A stretch of DNA of 41,633 nt from Bacteroidales bacterium. GTDB taxonomy: Bacteria > Bacteroidota > Bacteroidia > Bacteroidales > JAADJA01. Both the position numbers and the translations under genes were made by a program. Within the stretch, counting starts at the first letter, position 1, and each line of letters opens with the position of its first letter. The stretch is taken from positions 1-41,633 of the forward strand of contig JAIOZL010000042.1 in assembly GCA_021740645.1 (NCBI GenBank), written 5' to 3'. Below, piece after piece: positions 27,392 to 35,430 of the stretch. Under the pieces are notes generated by a model. That model saw nothing but the letters and a program-made list of their open reading frames with translations, was not told where the DNA came from and did no database searches.

Positions 27392-28564
27392 TCATTCCGG
27401 GGAAATGAATTCTTTTAAATCCGAATGAAGGATCCAATCTAATTCTTTTGTGTTAGATTTATCGGTTTCAGCGAATAAAAAACCAAAGATCAGAAATTCT
27501 TTATAATTGGACTTCCGCAACAATAAAGGATTTTTGAAGCGGCCAAGCAAACTGTCGTAGTTGAAGGACTTTATATTTTTAACATCCATGCCGGTTGAAT
27601 TCGTCAGAACGATATTACTGTAGATTTTGTCTTCTTTTCCTTTATATAGTTTCTGCCAGTCGGGTTTTAATTGTTTGTACAAATATTGGTAGGGGCTAAA
27701 ACCAAAAGAAATACCTGTCATGTCTGCCGTGGTGCACCACCCTCCTGTGCGTAAGGGATTAAATTCGATGGGTTGTATATTTCCCATGGTATCAATTCTT
27801 ACTTCCACATGGACCGGAAAATTTTTAAGATTGGCCATTTGACCTATCTTTTGCATATAGATGGTTAAGCTTTCAAGGTAATTATCAAGTATTTCTTTTG
27901 AAGAAATATACACCCGGTCGCTTACATCCTCTGCAGAAGCAAAAAGGTGCTTTAGTAAACTGAGCAGTACAGCCTCTCCTTTATTATTGAAGTAAGCATC
28001 AAAAGCGAATTCCGCTCCATTGATGACCTCTTCGATGATAAACCTATCAGTATCCAGTACTTCCTTTGGATATACACTTCGGATCTGTTCTACTTCCTTT
28101 TGAATAGCTGACCGTACAGCAGTCCATTGATTTTGGTTTTCTACCTTATACACTCCCAGGCTGAAAAAACCGACTGCTGGTTTTATAACAAATGATGTTG
28201 GAAGTGAAGTAATATCGAGGTTCTCCAGTTGGTCAAACTTTATTTCTTTATAAAAAAATTTGGGTGCCAAGGGTTTTAAAAAATCACGGAACCTGACTTT
28301 GTCTTTAAACAGGTCAATCTTATCGGGGACTGAAGTAAACGAAAGGTGTTCTGTAATCCATCCAATGGCATTCTCTGAATTAGTATATAAAAGCTGGTTT
28401 TCATTTTCCTGAAAGGCCTTTATAAAATCAGCTTCGGACAAAAAATTTATGCTCTTCGGCAAATTCAGTGAACGTGTATATGGGGTTTGTAATACCGGGA
28501 TTTGATATTTAACAAGGCTTTCGATAAGGTAATCTGAAACATAGGGTTGATCAAGAATAAACAT
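27392..28564 (-). CDS. ATP-grasp domain protein (carboxylate-amine ligase-like)
   Basis: A 390-aa protein with an ATP-grasp fold. The ATP-binding Lys lies in FVIKPAVGFFSLGVYKV, the hinge is FIIEEVINGAEFAFD, and the Mg-binding acid/Asn pair is in HVEVRIDTMGNIQPIEFNPLRTGGW. Such enzymes join a carboxylate to an amine through an acyl-phosphate. The acceptor and donor cannot be told from the sequence. It starts 1 bp after the SUI1-factor stop (TGA-A-ATG), so the two genes are cotranscribed and probably translationally coupled. Confidence 0.83.
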   Translation of the reverse strand: MFILDQPYVSDYLIESLVKYQIPVLQTPYTRSLNLPKSINFLSEADFIKAFQENENQLLYTNSENAIGWITEHLSFTSVPDKIDLFKDKVRFRDFLKPLAPKFFYKEIKFDQLENLDITSLPTSFVIKPAVGFFSLGVYKVENQNQWTAVRSAIQKEVEQIRSVYPKEVLDTDRFIIEEVINGAEFAFDAYFNNKGEAVLLSLLKHLFASAEDVSDRVYISSKEILDNYLESLTIYMQKIGQMANLKNFPVHVEVRIDTMGNIQPIEFNPLRTGGWCTTADMTGISFGFSPYQYLYKQLKPDWQKLYKGKEDKIYSNIVLTNSTGMDVKNIKSFNYDSLLGRFKNPLLLRKSNYKEFLIFGFLFAETDKSNTKELDWILHSDLKEFISPE

Positions 28565-28565
28565 T

Positions 28566-28910
28566 TCAGCCTCCTGATCTTTTAACCTTATAACCGTCTT
28601 TCTCTAATAGCTCAAACACTTTATTCTTAAAATCTCCCTGAAGGAGTATTTCTCCATCTTTTACAGAACCACCAACCCCACACTTTGTTTTCAAAGATTT
28701 TCCAAGGGTTTTTAAGTCTTCATCAGTCCCAATAAAACCAGAAACCAGAGTAACTGATTTTCCTTTACGTTGCTTTTTATCCAGGCTTACCCGCAGGTTT
28801 TGCTGTGGAGGGGGAAGGGTATCCTCCTGTTCTTCTTCTTCACGATGATATTCAAAATCGGGGTTGGTTGAATACACTACCCCTAATCTGTCTTTCCAGT
28901 CTTTTGCCAT
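28566..28910 (-). CDS. SUI1/YciH family translation factor
   Basis: The 114-aa protein has a charged N-terminal extension of about 45 residues and a SUI1/eIF1 domain (about 46-114: VTLVSGF, LGKSLKTKCGVGGSVKDGEILLQGD). YciH-type bacterial SUI1 proteins resemble eIF1 and are thought to influence start-site fidelity or act as an initiation inhibitor under stress. The GVGGS..DG.I..QGD core is intact. A -7 element lies 16 nt before the ATG. It is the first gene of a two-gene unit with the ATP-grasp protein. Confidence 0.92.
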   Translation of the reverse strand: MAKDWKDRLGVVYSTNPDFEYHREEEEQEDTLPPPQQNLRVSLDKKQRKGKSVTLVSGFIGTDEDLKTLGKSLKTKCGVGGSVKDGEILLQGDFKNKVFELLEKDGYKVKRSGG

Positions 28911-28926
28911 GGATCAATATTTTGAA

Positions 28927-28934
28927 CAAAAGTA
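28927..28934 (-). promoter_or_regulatory. -7 element of the SUI1/ATP-grasp operon
   Basis: The minus strand reads TACTTTTG, a perfect TAnnTTTG, 16 nt before the ATG at 28910. Confidence 0.55.
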
Positions 28935-29000
28935 GAATAATCCTTAAAATTTTGAGGTGAAAAGTTAAGTCAGAAGGTAGAATATCACATAAGATTGATG

Positions 29001-29804
29001 TTATTCCTCAACTTTTTCGAGGTAGAAATTTTTTATGGAAACATCGTTCCAGCGGGTTTCTCTGTTTTTGTTACCGTTGGCGCATACATCCACCTCTTCG
29101 CACAATTTAGGTATTGCGGAAAAAGTAATATGATCGAACTGAGAAATAAAATCAACTTTATAAGTTTCAATACCAGTATTGCAATCGGTACAATTGAAAA
29201 TGCTGATATCCCCCCTGGCGATAAATGTAAACACATAGTCCTGGTTTTCTTCCACCAGGAAGTTTTTAGTAGATTCGCTGATCGTGTCAAGGTCAGATAA
29301 ACGAATAACCCTTACCGTAAAATCGATATAGCCTAACGCCCCGATATTTAAAAATGGCCGGGTAACTGTAAATCCTCCGGATGCATAGCCCAGGTGAGAA
29401 TATAGAATGTGGGTTGTAATTTCTTCCTCCCACATCAGAACGGGTGGTGCTTTAGGACAGCCACTTACTTTCATCCCTGCTGATTTGTTCTCGCAATAAT
29501 CTACTGCTTGTATGGTGAAATGATAAATGCTGTCGTTGGCTAAGCCATCAATTATGACAGATTCTATACTTTTTTCAACATTAATTGTGCCCGAAGCCCA
29601 GGATATTTCCACATGGCTGAAATCATAATTTTTTGGATCGGCCCAGCTTATTTCAACCTGGTTTATCCCGTTAAAAATTTTTAGGGCATTTACCTCTGAA
29701 GGTGGCTTTTTATCAATGTCATTGGCGTTTTCCTTTGAACAGGTGTGTAAAAATAAAAAGGACACAACCATTACAAATAATGGAAATAAAATATTCGACC
29801 TCAT
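29001..29804 (-). CDS. lipoprotein with fibronectin-III-like domain
   Basis: A predicted surface or periplasmic lipoprotein. From the ATG at 29804 it is 267 aa, with a signal peptide and lipobox around LFLHTCSK (Cys22). The frame stays open to an ATG at 29861, but that would put 19 polar residues before the signal peptide and would run through a palindrome at 29833-29851, so I prefer 29804. Residues about 30-115 look like an FN3 sandwich (PSEVNALKIF, VEISWADP, YHFTIQAVD). The C-terminal half, with paired cysteines near CTDC and CEEVDVCANG, is not recognised. Function unknown. Confidence 0.72.
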   Translation of the reverse strand: MRSNILFPLFVMVVSFLFLHTCSKENANDIDKKPPSEVNALKIFNGINQVEISWADPKNYDFSHVEISWASGTINVEKSIESVIIDGLANDSIYHFTIQAVDYCENKSAGMKVSGCPKAPPVLMWEEEITTHILYSHLGYASGGFTVTRPFLNIGALGYIDFTVRVIRLSDLDTISESTKNFLVEENQDYVFTFIARGDISIFNCTDCNTGIETYKVDFISQFDHITFSAIPKLCEEVDVCANGNKNRETRWNDVSIKNFYLEKVEE

Positions 29805-29832
29805 ATGTCTCTTGTTATAGAAGGATTGGGTT

Positions 29833-29873
29833 TTACGGAAAATTTCCGTAATGGTTATCAATTATTTCCGTAA
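29833..29873. promoter_or_regulatory. candidate operator: palindrome plus a third half-site
   Basis: TTACGGAAA (29833-29841) and TTTCCGTAA (29843-29851) form a perfect 9-1-9 palindrome. A third half-site TTTCCGTAA lies at 29865-29873, exactly 22 bp (about two helical turns) from the matching arm. The cluster sits between the M28 peptidase stop and the lipoprotein start. It has no T tract fitting an intrinsic terminator. Confidence 0.45.
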
Positions 29874-29933
29874 GAGCCTTTACTTATTAAAAAAAAGGAA
29901 GGAATTCCTCTGCTCATTCTCTTCAAAAAAAAA

Positions 29934-31127
29934 CTATTGGATTGTTATTTTAAACGATGTATAATGAACATTTGATCTTAAAATTAGTAAGTAAATTCCG
30001 GGTTGGAGTGCAGAACAATCATATGGAATATTGTAACTGCCTGCTTCCATTTGTTTATCAAGCAAATTATCTACATTTTGGCCCAGAGAATTGAAGAGGC
30101 TAATTTGTATATTTTCACTGTTTTCGAGCTTAAAGATTATATGGGCATTTTTATTTACGGGGTTTGGATAGGCAAGCAAATTGAAGGAATCGGATCGGCT
30201 ACGGGCAAAAATATGGGTAGTTTCCATAGGTGATGCCAGGCTGGCAATAGCACCCACGGCCAGTTTTGACAATTCATGGAAATAGGGAAGGTTAAATTTA
30301 TCAATCCGGTCTTGTGAGGTATGATAATAAGGATTACTATCCCCGCCAAAAAAGGCTTCGCTGAATACAATGGCAGAAAAACCCTGGTTCCAGAAAGAAG
30401 AATGGTCGCTTGCTGTGGTTCCCGGGTTATATATTACAGGGTCGAGCAACAAATCATAAGTATCATTAACTCCTGCCAAATAATCAGCTAATTCAGGTGA
30501 TGAAGCAAAGTTTTGGGTATGAATATCAATTTTCATATCGTTATTACTATCCCATCCAAACATTTCCAGGTTAAGCACGCCATTTATTAAATCGTTGTTT
30601 TGATTGGCCTGTGCTGCATAATAGGCACTCCCTATTAAACCTACTTCCTCTTCATCCCAAAAGGCGTATACAATCGTATAATCAAAATCAAGCTGTGATA
30701 ATAATCGGGCGGATTCCAAAACAGCCACGCAGCCACTTGCATCATCATCGGCGCAATAATTGGCTACAGCATCATAATGGGCGCAAATAATATATTGTTG
30801 TTCAGGATAAACTGCCCCTTCCTGGATGGCAAAAATATTTTTCCCGGTTGAGCTATATACCTGTTCAATAGGCTCAAGTCCAAATTCGGATAACTTCTGT
30901 TTTAAGAATTCAGCAGCCATCTCATTATTGGCATATTGCCGGTTGAGGATGAGAACCTTTTCGCCATTCACTAATACTGAATCTTCCCCTGTAAGTTGGC
31001 GGGTATATTTAATCAGGGTGTCGAGATTGGTTTGTTGTATAAGATCGTTCACATTTTGATTAAAGTCCTGCGCAAATGAAACCGGAGCCAGGCAAAGAAA
31101 AGCCAGAGTTATGTATAAATATTTCAT
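29934..31127 (-). CDS. secreted M28 family zinc aminopeptidase with T9SS sorting domain
   Basis: Exported peptidase of 397 aa. A signal peptide ending near PVSFAQ (about 20) leads into an M28 catalytic domain with all metal and catalytic residues: His117 (CAHYDA), Asp127 (ADDDASG), Glu160 and Glu161 (DEEEVG), Asp193 (EMFGWD) and His242 (SDHSSF). Residues about 318-397 form a type A T9SS sorting domain (AYPNPVNK, ISLFNSLGQNV, GIYLLILR), so the enzyme should cross the outer membrane by type IX secretion and be released or anchored. Likely a nutritional aminopeptidase. The T9SS core genes are not in the window. Confidence 0.92.
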   Translation of the reverse strand: MKYLYITLAFLCLAPVSFAQDFNQNVNDLIQQTNLDTLIKYTRQLTGEDSVLVNGEKVLILNRQYANNEMAAEFLKQKLSEFGLEPIEQVYSSTGKNIFAIQEGAVYPEQQYIICAHYDAVANYCADDDASGCVAVLESARLLSQLDFDYTIVYAFWDEEEVGLIGSAYYAAQANQNNDLINGVLNLEMFGWDSNNDMKIDIHTQNFASSPELADYLAGVNDTYDLLLDPVIYNPGTTASDHSSFWNQGFSAIVFSEAFFGGDSNPYYHTSQDRIDKFNLPYFHELSKLAVGAIASLASPMETTHIFARSRSDSFNLLAYPNPVNKNAHIIFKLENSENIQISLFNSLGQNVDNLLDKQMEAGSYNIPYDCSALQPGIYLLILRSNVHYTSFKITIQ

Positions 31128-31162
31128 GACGAAGGGTATAATTATACTTCTTGTTTAAAACA

Positions 31163-31170
31163 CAAATGTA
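31163..31170 (-). promoter_or_regulatory. -7 element of the M28 peptidase gene
   Basis: The minus strand reads TACATTTG, a perfect TAnnTTTG, 35 nt before the ATG at 31127. Confidence 0.5.
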
Positions 31171-31275
31171 AGCGTTAATATGAAAGATAAAATGGGATAT
31201 TTTACAATTTTCTATTCTCGATTTATATTTTGCTCAGGCCAGAAGCAAGTAATCCCTGCCATCAACAAAATCACT

Positions 31276-31283
31276 TACATTTG
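31276..31283 (+). promoter_or_regulatory. -7 element of ygiQ
   Basis: TACATTTG, a perfect TAnnTTTG, 15 nt before the ATG at 31299. Its position argues against the longer open frame that starts upstream at 31230. Confidence 0.55.
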
Positions 31284-31298
31284 CGTTATATTACTTCA

Positions 31299-33122
31299 AT
31301 GCATACAGAGCTAAAAATAACAGATTGGCTTCCAATTACAAAAAAGGAAGCAGTCCAGCGCGGGTGGGACCAGTTGGATGTAATTCTGATTTCAGGTGAT
31401 GCCTATATCGACCATCCTTCATTTGGCCCGGCAGTTATCAGCCGTTTGCTCGAGAATATGGGATTGAAAGTGGCTATTGTCCCGCAACCCAACTGGCAGG
31501 ATGACCTGCGTGATTTTAAAAAGTTTGGAGTCCCCAGGTTATTTTTTGGTGTTACCGCGGGTGCGATGGATTCGATGGTGAATCATTATACGGCCCACAA
31601 ACGATTGCGATCAACTGATGCCTATACTCCAGGTGACCGGGCAGGTGCAAGACCAGATTATGCTGCAACGGTTTATGCCAAAATTTTAAAAGAACTATTC
31701 CCCGATGTTCCGGTGGTTTTGGGTGGGGTAGAGGCTTCGTTGCGCAGGTTTACACATTATGATTATTGGTCTGATAAGTTGAAGCCCTCCATTTTGGCAG
31801 AAACCAATGCTGACCTTTTGGTTTATGGTATGGGCGAGGAGGCCATTAAGGAAATTGCCCGGGAGATGTTGAATGGGAAAAAAATCAATGAGCTGAGAGA
31901 TATCAAACAAACTGCTTATGTGGCCTCCATACTCCCTGAACTGCCGAAAGAAAAAGCCATCACCTTGTTTTCGCATGAGGATTGCTTAAATAGCAAACGA
32001 AAGTTCGCTTCGAACTTTCGCTATATCGAAGAGGAGTCAAACCGGGTAACTCCTAAAACATTAATTCAGCCTTTTGGGGAAAAATATATCGTGGTAAATC
32101 CAACCTTCCCGATTCCCAGTGAAAAACAACTGGATGAAGTTTACGACTTACCCTATACCCGAATGCCCCATCCCAAATACCGGTTTAAAGCCCCGATCCC
32201 GGCTTATGAGATGATCAAGGATTCAATAAATATGCACCGGGGATGTTTTGGGGGATGTAGTTTTTGTACCATTTCAGCACATCAGGGTAAATTTATTGCC
32301 AGCCGTTCAGAGGAATCGATTTTAAAGGAAATAGAGAAAATGGCAGCCATGCCTGAATTTAAAGGAACGATTAGTGACCTGGGTGGCCCTTCGGCCAATA
32401 TGTATAAAATGAAAGGCATCCACCAGGCGATTTGCGGTAGTTGTAAAAGGCCCAGTTGTATCTTTCCTAAAATTTGCCCCAACCTCGATACCAACCACAA
32501 GCCCATGACCCGTATCTACAAAAAAGCCCTGGAAGTGCCAGGAGTGAAACGGGCTTATGTAGGGAGTGGTATTCGTTATGATATGTTTGTAGGCCGTCCG
32601 GAAGAAGAGGCTAAGAAAAACGGATATGAGGAATATACGCGCCAATTGATAAAACACCATGTGTCAGGAAGGTTAAAAGTGGCGCCCGAACATAGTTCCG
32701 ATAAGGTTTTGAAAATTATGCGGAAGCCTTCATTTGATTTATTTGTTGAACTGAAAAAGAAGTTTGATACAATAAACCAGGAGGAGGGTAAAAATCAGCA
32801 ATTGATTCCCTATTTTATTTCCAGCCACCCTGCGTGTAATGTGGAGGATATGGCTGATCTGGCCATTAAAACAAAAGAACAGGGCTATCGCCTTGAGCAA
32901 ATACAGGACTTTACCCCAACACCGATGACCCTGGCCACCGTGATGTATTATACCGGCATTGATCCCTATACCGGCAAAAAGGTTTACAGCGCCAATACTT
33001 TAAATAAAAAGCGATTACAACGGACTTTCTTTTTTTGGTATAAGCCCGAAAACAAAAAGCTGATTAAAGATGTGTTGAAAAAAACAAGGTTGTTTTCACA
33101 AATTAAACGCCTGTACGGTTAA
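31299..33122 (+). CDS. YgiQ family radical SAM protein
   Basis: Large radical SAM enzyme of 607 aa from the ATG at 31299. The family has an N-terminal cobalamin-binding-like region (WDQLDVILISGDAYIDHPS opens it) and a radical SAM core. Cluster ligands are C316, C320 and C323 in RGCFGGCSFC. A cysteine cluster follows (CGSCKRPSCIFPKICPN), then the DFTPTPMTLATVMYYTG motif typical of the UPF0313/YgiQ group. The reaction is unknown despite wide conservation. The frame opens 69 nt earlier, but those codons span the -7 element and are unlike the family. The gene contains a perfect hairpin at 31998-32020. Confidence 0.93.
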   Translation: MHTELKITDWLPITKKEAVQRGWDQLDVILISGDAYIDHPSFGPAVISRLLENMGLKVAIVPQPNWQDDLRDFKKFGVPRLFFGVTAGAMDSMVNHYTAHKRLRSTDAYTPGDRAGARPDYAATVYAKILKELFPDVPVVLGGVEASLRRFTHYDYWSDKLKPSILAETNADLLVYGMGEEAIKEIAREMLNGKKINELRDIKQTAYVASILPELPKEKAITLFSHEDCLNSKRKFASNFRYIEEESNRVTPKTLIQPFGEKYIVVNPTFPIPSEKQLDEVYDLPYTRMPHPKYRFKAPIPAYEMIKDSINMHRGCFGGCSFCTISAHQGKFIASRSEESILKEIEKMAAMPEFKGTISDLGGPSANMYKMKGIHQAICGSCKRPSCIFPKICPNLDTNHKPMTRIYKKALEVPGVKRAYVGSGIRYDMFVGRPEEEAKKNGYEEYTRQLIKHHVSGRLKVAPEHSSDKVLKIMRKPSFDLFVELKKKFDTINQEEGKNQQLIPYFISSHPACNVEDMADLAIKTKEQGYRLEQIQDFTPTPMTLATVMYYTGIDPYTGKKVYSANTLNKKRLQRTFFFWYKPENKKLIKDVLKKTRLFSQIKRLYG

Positions 33123-33187
33123 AGAGATAAAAACTAATAAGTATTATTTCCTTTCTAATTTATAATTCATCTTATTTACTAAAGCTT

Positions 33188-33195
33188 TACATTTG
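33188..33195 (+). promoter_or_regulatory. -7 element of the TiaS-like/TonB operon
   Basis: TACATTTG, a perfect TAnnTTTG. The upstream TTG start candidate at 33193 falls inside it, which makes the ATG at 33214 the likely first codon, with a leader of about 12 nt. Confidence 0.55.
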
Positions 33196-33213
33196 CCCAA
33201 AATTCCGAATGGC

Positions 33214-33954
33214 ATGAGGCTGCTTATCGCAATAGATGATACGGATAACAAGGATTCAAGGGGAACCGGTTTCCAGGCAAGGCAATTGGCCAAACTTCTT
33301 GAGCTCAAAAACCTTGGTGAAGTATTAGGGATTACCCGACACCAATTATTTGTGCATGATTCAATTGCCTATACCTCACAAAATAGCTCAGCATGTTTGG
33401 TCATCGAATCCAATAAGTTAGAAGAAATAATAAACTACAGCGCCGGTTTTCTTAAAGAAGTAGCTGCAGAAGGATCAGATGCCGGCCTCTGTGTTATGAA
33501 TTGGGAGAAGGTCATGCCTGAAATTGAGGAGTGGGGAATAAGGGCAAAAAAGGAGGTGCTTAGATTAAATGAAGCCCTGGACATAGCGTTAAGAAACAAT
33601 GTGTACCTCGAAGGATTTACAGGGACAAGGATAGGACAAATTGGTGCATTAGCTGCTGTAGGGTTAAGGCATGCAGGAAATGATGGCCGGTTTATCTGGT
33701 TGAGAGGAACGAAAGAACTTCGGGACTTTGACAAGGGAATTTATACGGTTGAGGAATTGAGAAATAAGGCAGGGATTGATCAGGTTAAAACCCTGGATGG
33801 TTTATCAATTAATGGATCGGAAAATATATATTGTAATGGCTGGACACGGCCGGTTTTAAAAAAGAATTTATCTGTATTATTTGTTGAAAAAGTTAATTTT
33901 GCAGATTATGGATGGAAAACAGTTACAAAAGAGTATATCCGCAAAATCTCATAG
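33214..33954 (+). CDS. TiaS-like IDDTD-motif protein
   Basis: A 246-aa cytoplasmic protein starting MRLLIAIDDTDNKDSRGTGF. The IDDTD motif and a later FTGTRIGQIGALAAVGLR stretch resemble the archaeal tRNA(Ile2) agmatinylcytidine synthetase TiaS. However, the OB-fold and zinc-ribbon tRNA-binding regions of TiaS are missing and bacteria do not use that modification (they use TilS/lysidine), so a different role is likely. It is the first gene of an operon with membrane transport proteins; the next gene starts inside its last 16 codons. The frame also opens at a TTG (33193), rejected because that lies in the promoter element. Confidence 0.6.
   Translation: MRLLIAIDDTDNKDSRGTGFQARQLAKLLELKNLGEVLGITRHQLFVHDSIAYTSQNSSACLVIESNKLEEIINYSAGFLKEVAAEGSDAGLCVMNWEKVMPEIEEWGIRAKKEVLRLNEALDIALRNNVYLEGFTGTRIGQIGALAAVGLRHAGNDGRFIWLRGTKELRDFDKGIYTVEELRNKAGIDQVKTLDGLSINGSENIYCNGWTRPVLKKNLSVLFVEKVNFADYGWKTVTKEYIRKIS
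33894..33901 (+). promoter_or_regulatory. possible internal -7 element before the ECF-S-like gene
   Basis: TAATTTTG, a perfect TAnnTTTG, inside the end of the TiaS-like gene and 6 nt before the next ATG at 33908. If active it would make a leaderless or near-leaderless message. It may be a chance match within coding sequence. Confidence 0.35.
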
Positions 33955-34477
33955 CGGAGTTCTGGGGTTGGCGGCTGAATACCTGCTCCTTTTTGGTATA
34001 GGAATTATTGCAATTTTATTGCACGCACGCCTAAGAACACCCCTTAATATACCGGGTCATCACGGTCTTGAATTTATGGCTTTATTGATGGCAGGACGAT
34101 CTGTTTCAAAAATTAAATGGGCTTCCTCTGTTTCATCTCTGGGTATTGGTTTTATTCTTCTCTTCCCTGTCTTTGGCTTCAATGATCCGTTTATGGGTAT
34201 TAATTATATGTTTCCCGGATTTTTAATAGATATCTTATACCAACTCACACGTAACTACAAACGGAAATTGTTGATCCTGGCTTTAATCTCTGGTTTCGCA
34301 TATTTAAGTATTCCCCTGAGCCGTCTGCTCATTCATTTGTCCACCGGTTATCCTTACTCATCTTTTCTCAAACATGGATATATCGCACCTATTTTAGGAT
34401 TTTTTGTCTTTGGCCTTGCAGGTGGATTTGTCGGCACGGGTGTATGTCTTTCAATTAAAAAGCGATTAAGTAGGTAA
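33908..34477 (+). CDS. small integral membrane protein, ECF-transporter S-component-like
   Basis: A 189-aa protein from the ATG at 33908, with about six hydrophobic segments: near residues 18-36, 50-60, 70-90, 98-115, 125-145 and 158-182. Short loops with small residues between them (GHHGLEFMAL, FGFNDPFMGINYMFPG) recall substrate-binding S components of ECF vitamin or metal transporters. I cannot identify the family with certainty. It overlaps the TiaS-like gene by 47 nt and is followed after 2 nt by a lipoprotein gene. The frame extends to a TTG at 33881, but ATG 33908 gives a normal start. Confidence 0.55.
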   Translation: MDGKQLQKSISAKSHSGVLGLAAEYLLLFGIGIIAILLHARLRTPLNIPGHHGLEFMALLMAGRSVSKIKWASSVSSLGIGFILLFPVFGFNDPFMGINYMFPGFLIDILYQLTRNYKRKLLILALISGFAYLSIPLSRLLIHLSTGYPYSSFLKHGYIAPILGFFVFGLAGGFVGTGVCLSIKKRLSR

Positions 34478-34479
34478 TA

Positions 34480-35430
34480 ATGAAATTCCCTGATAAAATA
34501 AACACCAGTCCTTTTTTTTCTAGTGATATGTTTGTTCGTGCATATCGAATTATAATTCTATTTTCAGGAATCTTATTTTTTTATTCCTGTTCAAAAAACA
34601 CTACGTCTGAACTATCCCCAATAATTGAAATCCAAAGTGGTGCAAACTATATTTACGGGGATACTACAATTTCCCCCGGGAGTGAATTAAATTTTAAAAT
34701 CACGGCAAAAGCAATGGGTGAAAAACTTACGAATTTTTATATAGTGGTCATTGATACAAATTTTGAGAAAACCCGTGTTTTTGACACAGCAATCTACACA
34801 TCAGATTTTGCATGGACAGGTAGTTTTTTTAAGTCCTCAGAAAAAAAAGAGCGATGGAAGTTTTCAATAAGGGATAGAAATGGTCAGGAGACAAGCAGTA
34901 GCATTTTCATATATGCGGATACAACAAATGCCTATCATTCAATATTATCAATAAATAATATTATTCTGGGAGCTCAGGATAATTCGCTTATAGGAGGGTT
35001 TTATTCACTGGATAACCAAATGGGATATTTTGCAGAGGAGGCGGAGGCCTTTCAGGATTTTATCGACCTGGTTTTTTATTTTGAATCTGAAGAGGATAAA
35101 TCCACCATTGCCTCTCCCGGGGCCAATATTGAAAGTGGCATTTTTCCTGAAAACCTCACGCCGGTAAACTGGGAGCATCGGAATACTACACGTTTTATAA
35201 AAATACCACTTGCAAGCAATGAGTTTGATGCCCTTTTGAATGATAGTATTATGATAGCCCGATACATCGATTCAGAGGGTAAGCGAAAGGCAAAAAATCT
35301 GGAATCTCCAGATGTGTATGTGTTTAAGAACGTTCAGAACCGTTTGGGCATATTTCGGGTGAATTCAGTTACGGAGGGAAGTTTCGGAGAAGTAACTATT
35401 GATGTTAAAATGCAGGAAGTTAATAAATGA
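34480..35430 (+). CDS. lipoprotein of unknown family, operon partner of TonB receptor
   Basis: A predicted lipoprotein of 316 aa with a hydrophobic stretch ending in the lipobox LFFYSC (Cys37). An internal ATG at 34528 would give a more usual 21-residue signal peptide, but the ATG at 34480 is only 2 nt after the previous stop, which fits coupling; the start is undecided. After Cys the chain is beta-rich: about 45-145 looks like an Ig-like or FN3-like sandwich (ISPGSELNFKITAKA, WKFSIRDRNGQ), and the C-terminal half is unrecognised. It overlaps the TonB receptor gene by 4 nt and may bind ligand at the surface for it. Confidence 0.75.
   Translation: MKFPDKINTSPFFSSDMFVRAYRIIILFSGILFFYSCSKNTTSELSPIIEIQSGANYIYGDTTISPGSELNFKITAKAMGEKLTNFYIVVIDTNFEKTRVFDTAIYTSDFAWTGSFFKSSEKKERWKFSIRDRNGQETSSSIFIYADTTNAYHSILSINNIILGAQDNSLIGGFYSLDNQMGYFAEEAEAFQDFIDLVFYFESEEDKSTIASPGANIESGIFPENLTPVNWEHRNTTRFIKIPLASNEFDALLNDSIMIARYIDSEGKRKAKNLESPDVYVFKNVQNRLGIFRVNSVTEGSFGEVTIDVKMQEVNK

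Noticed and set aside
28995..29300. Plus-strand open frame of about 100 codons opposite the FN3-like lipoprotein
   Set aside because: Antisense shadow of a gene with a proper lipobox; no family features.
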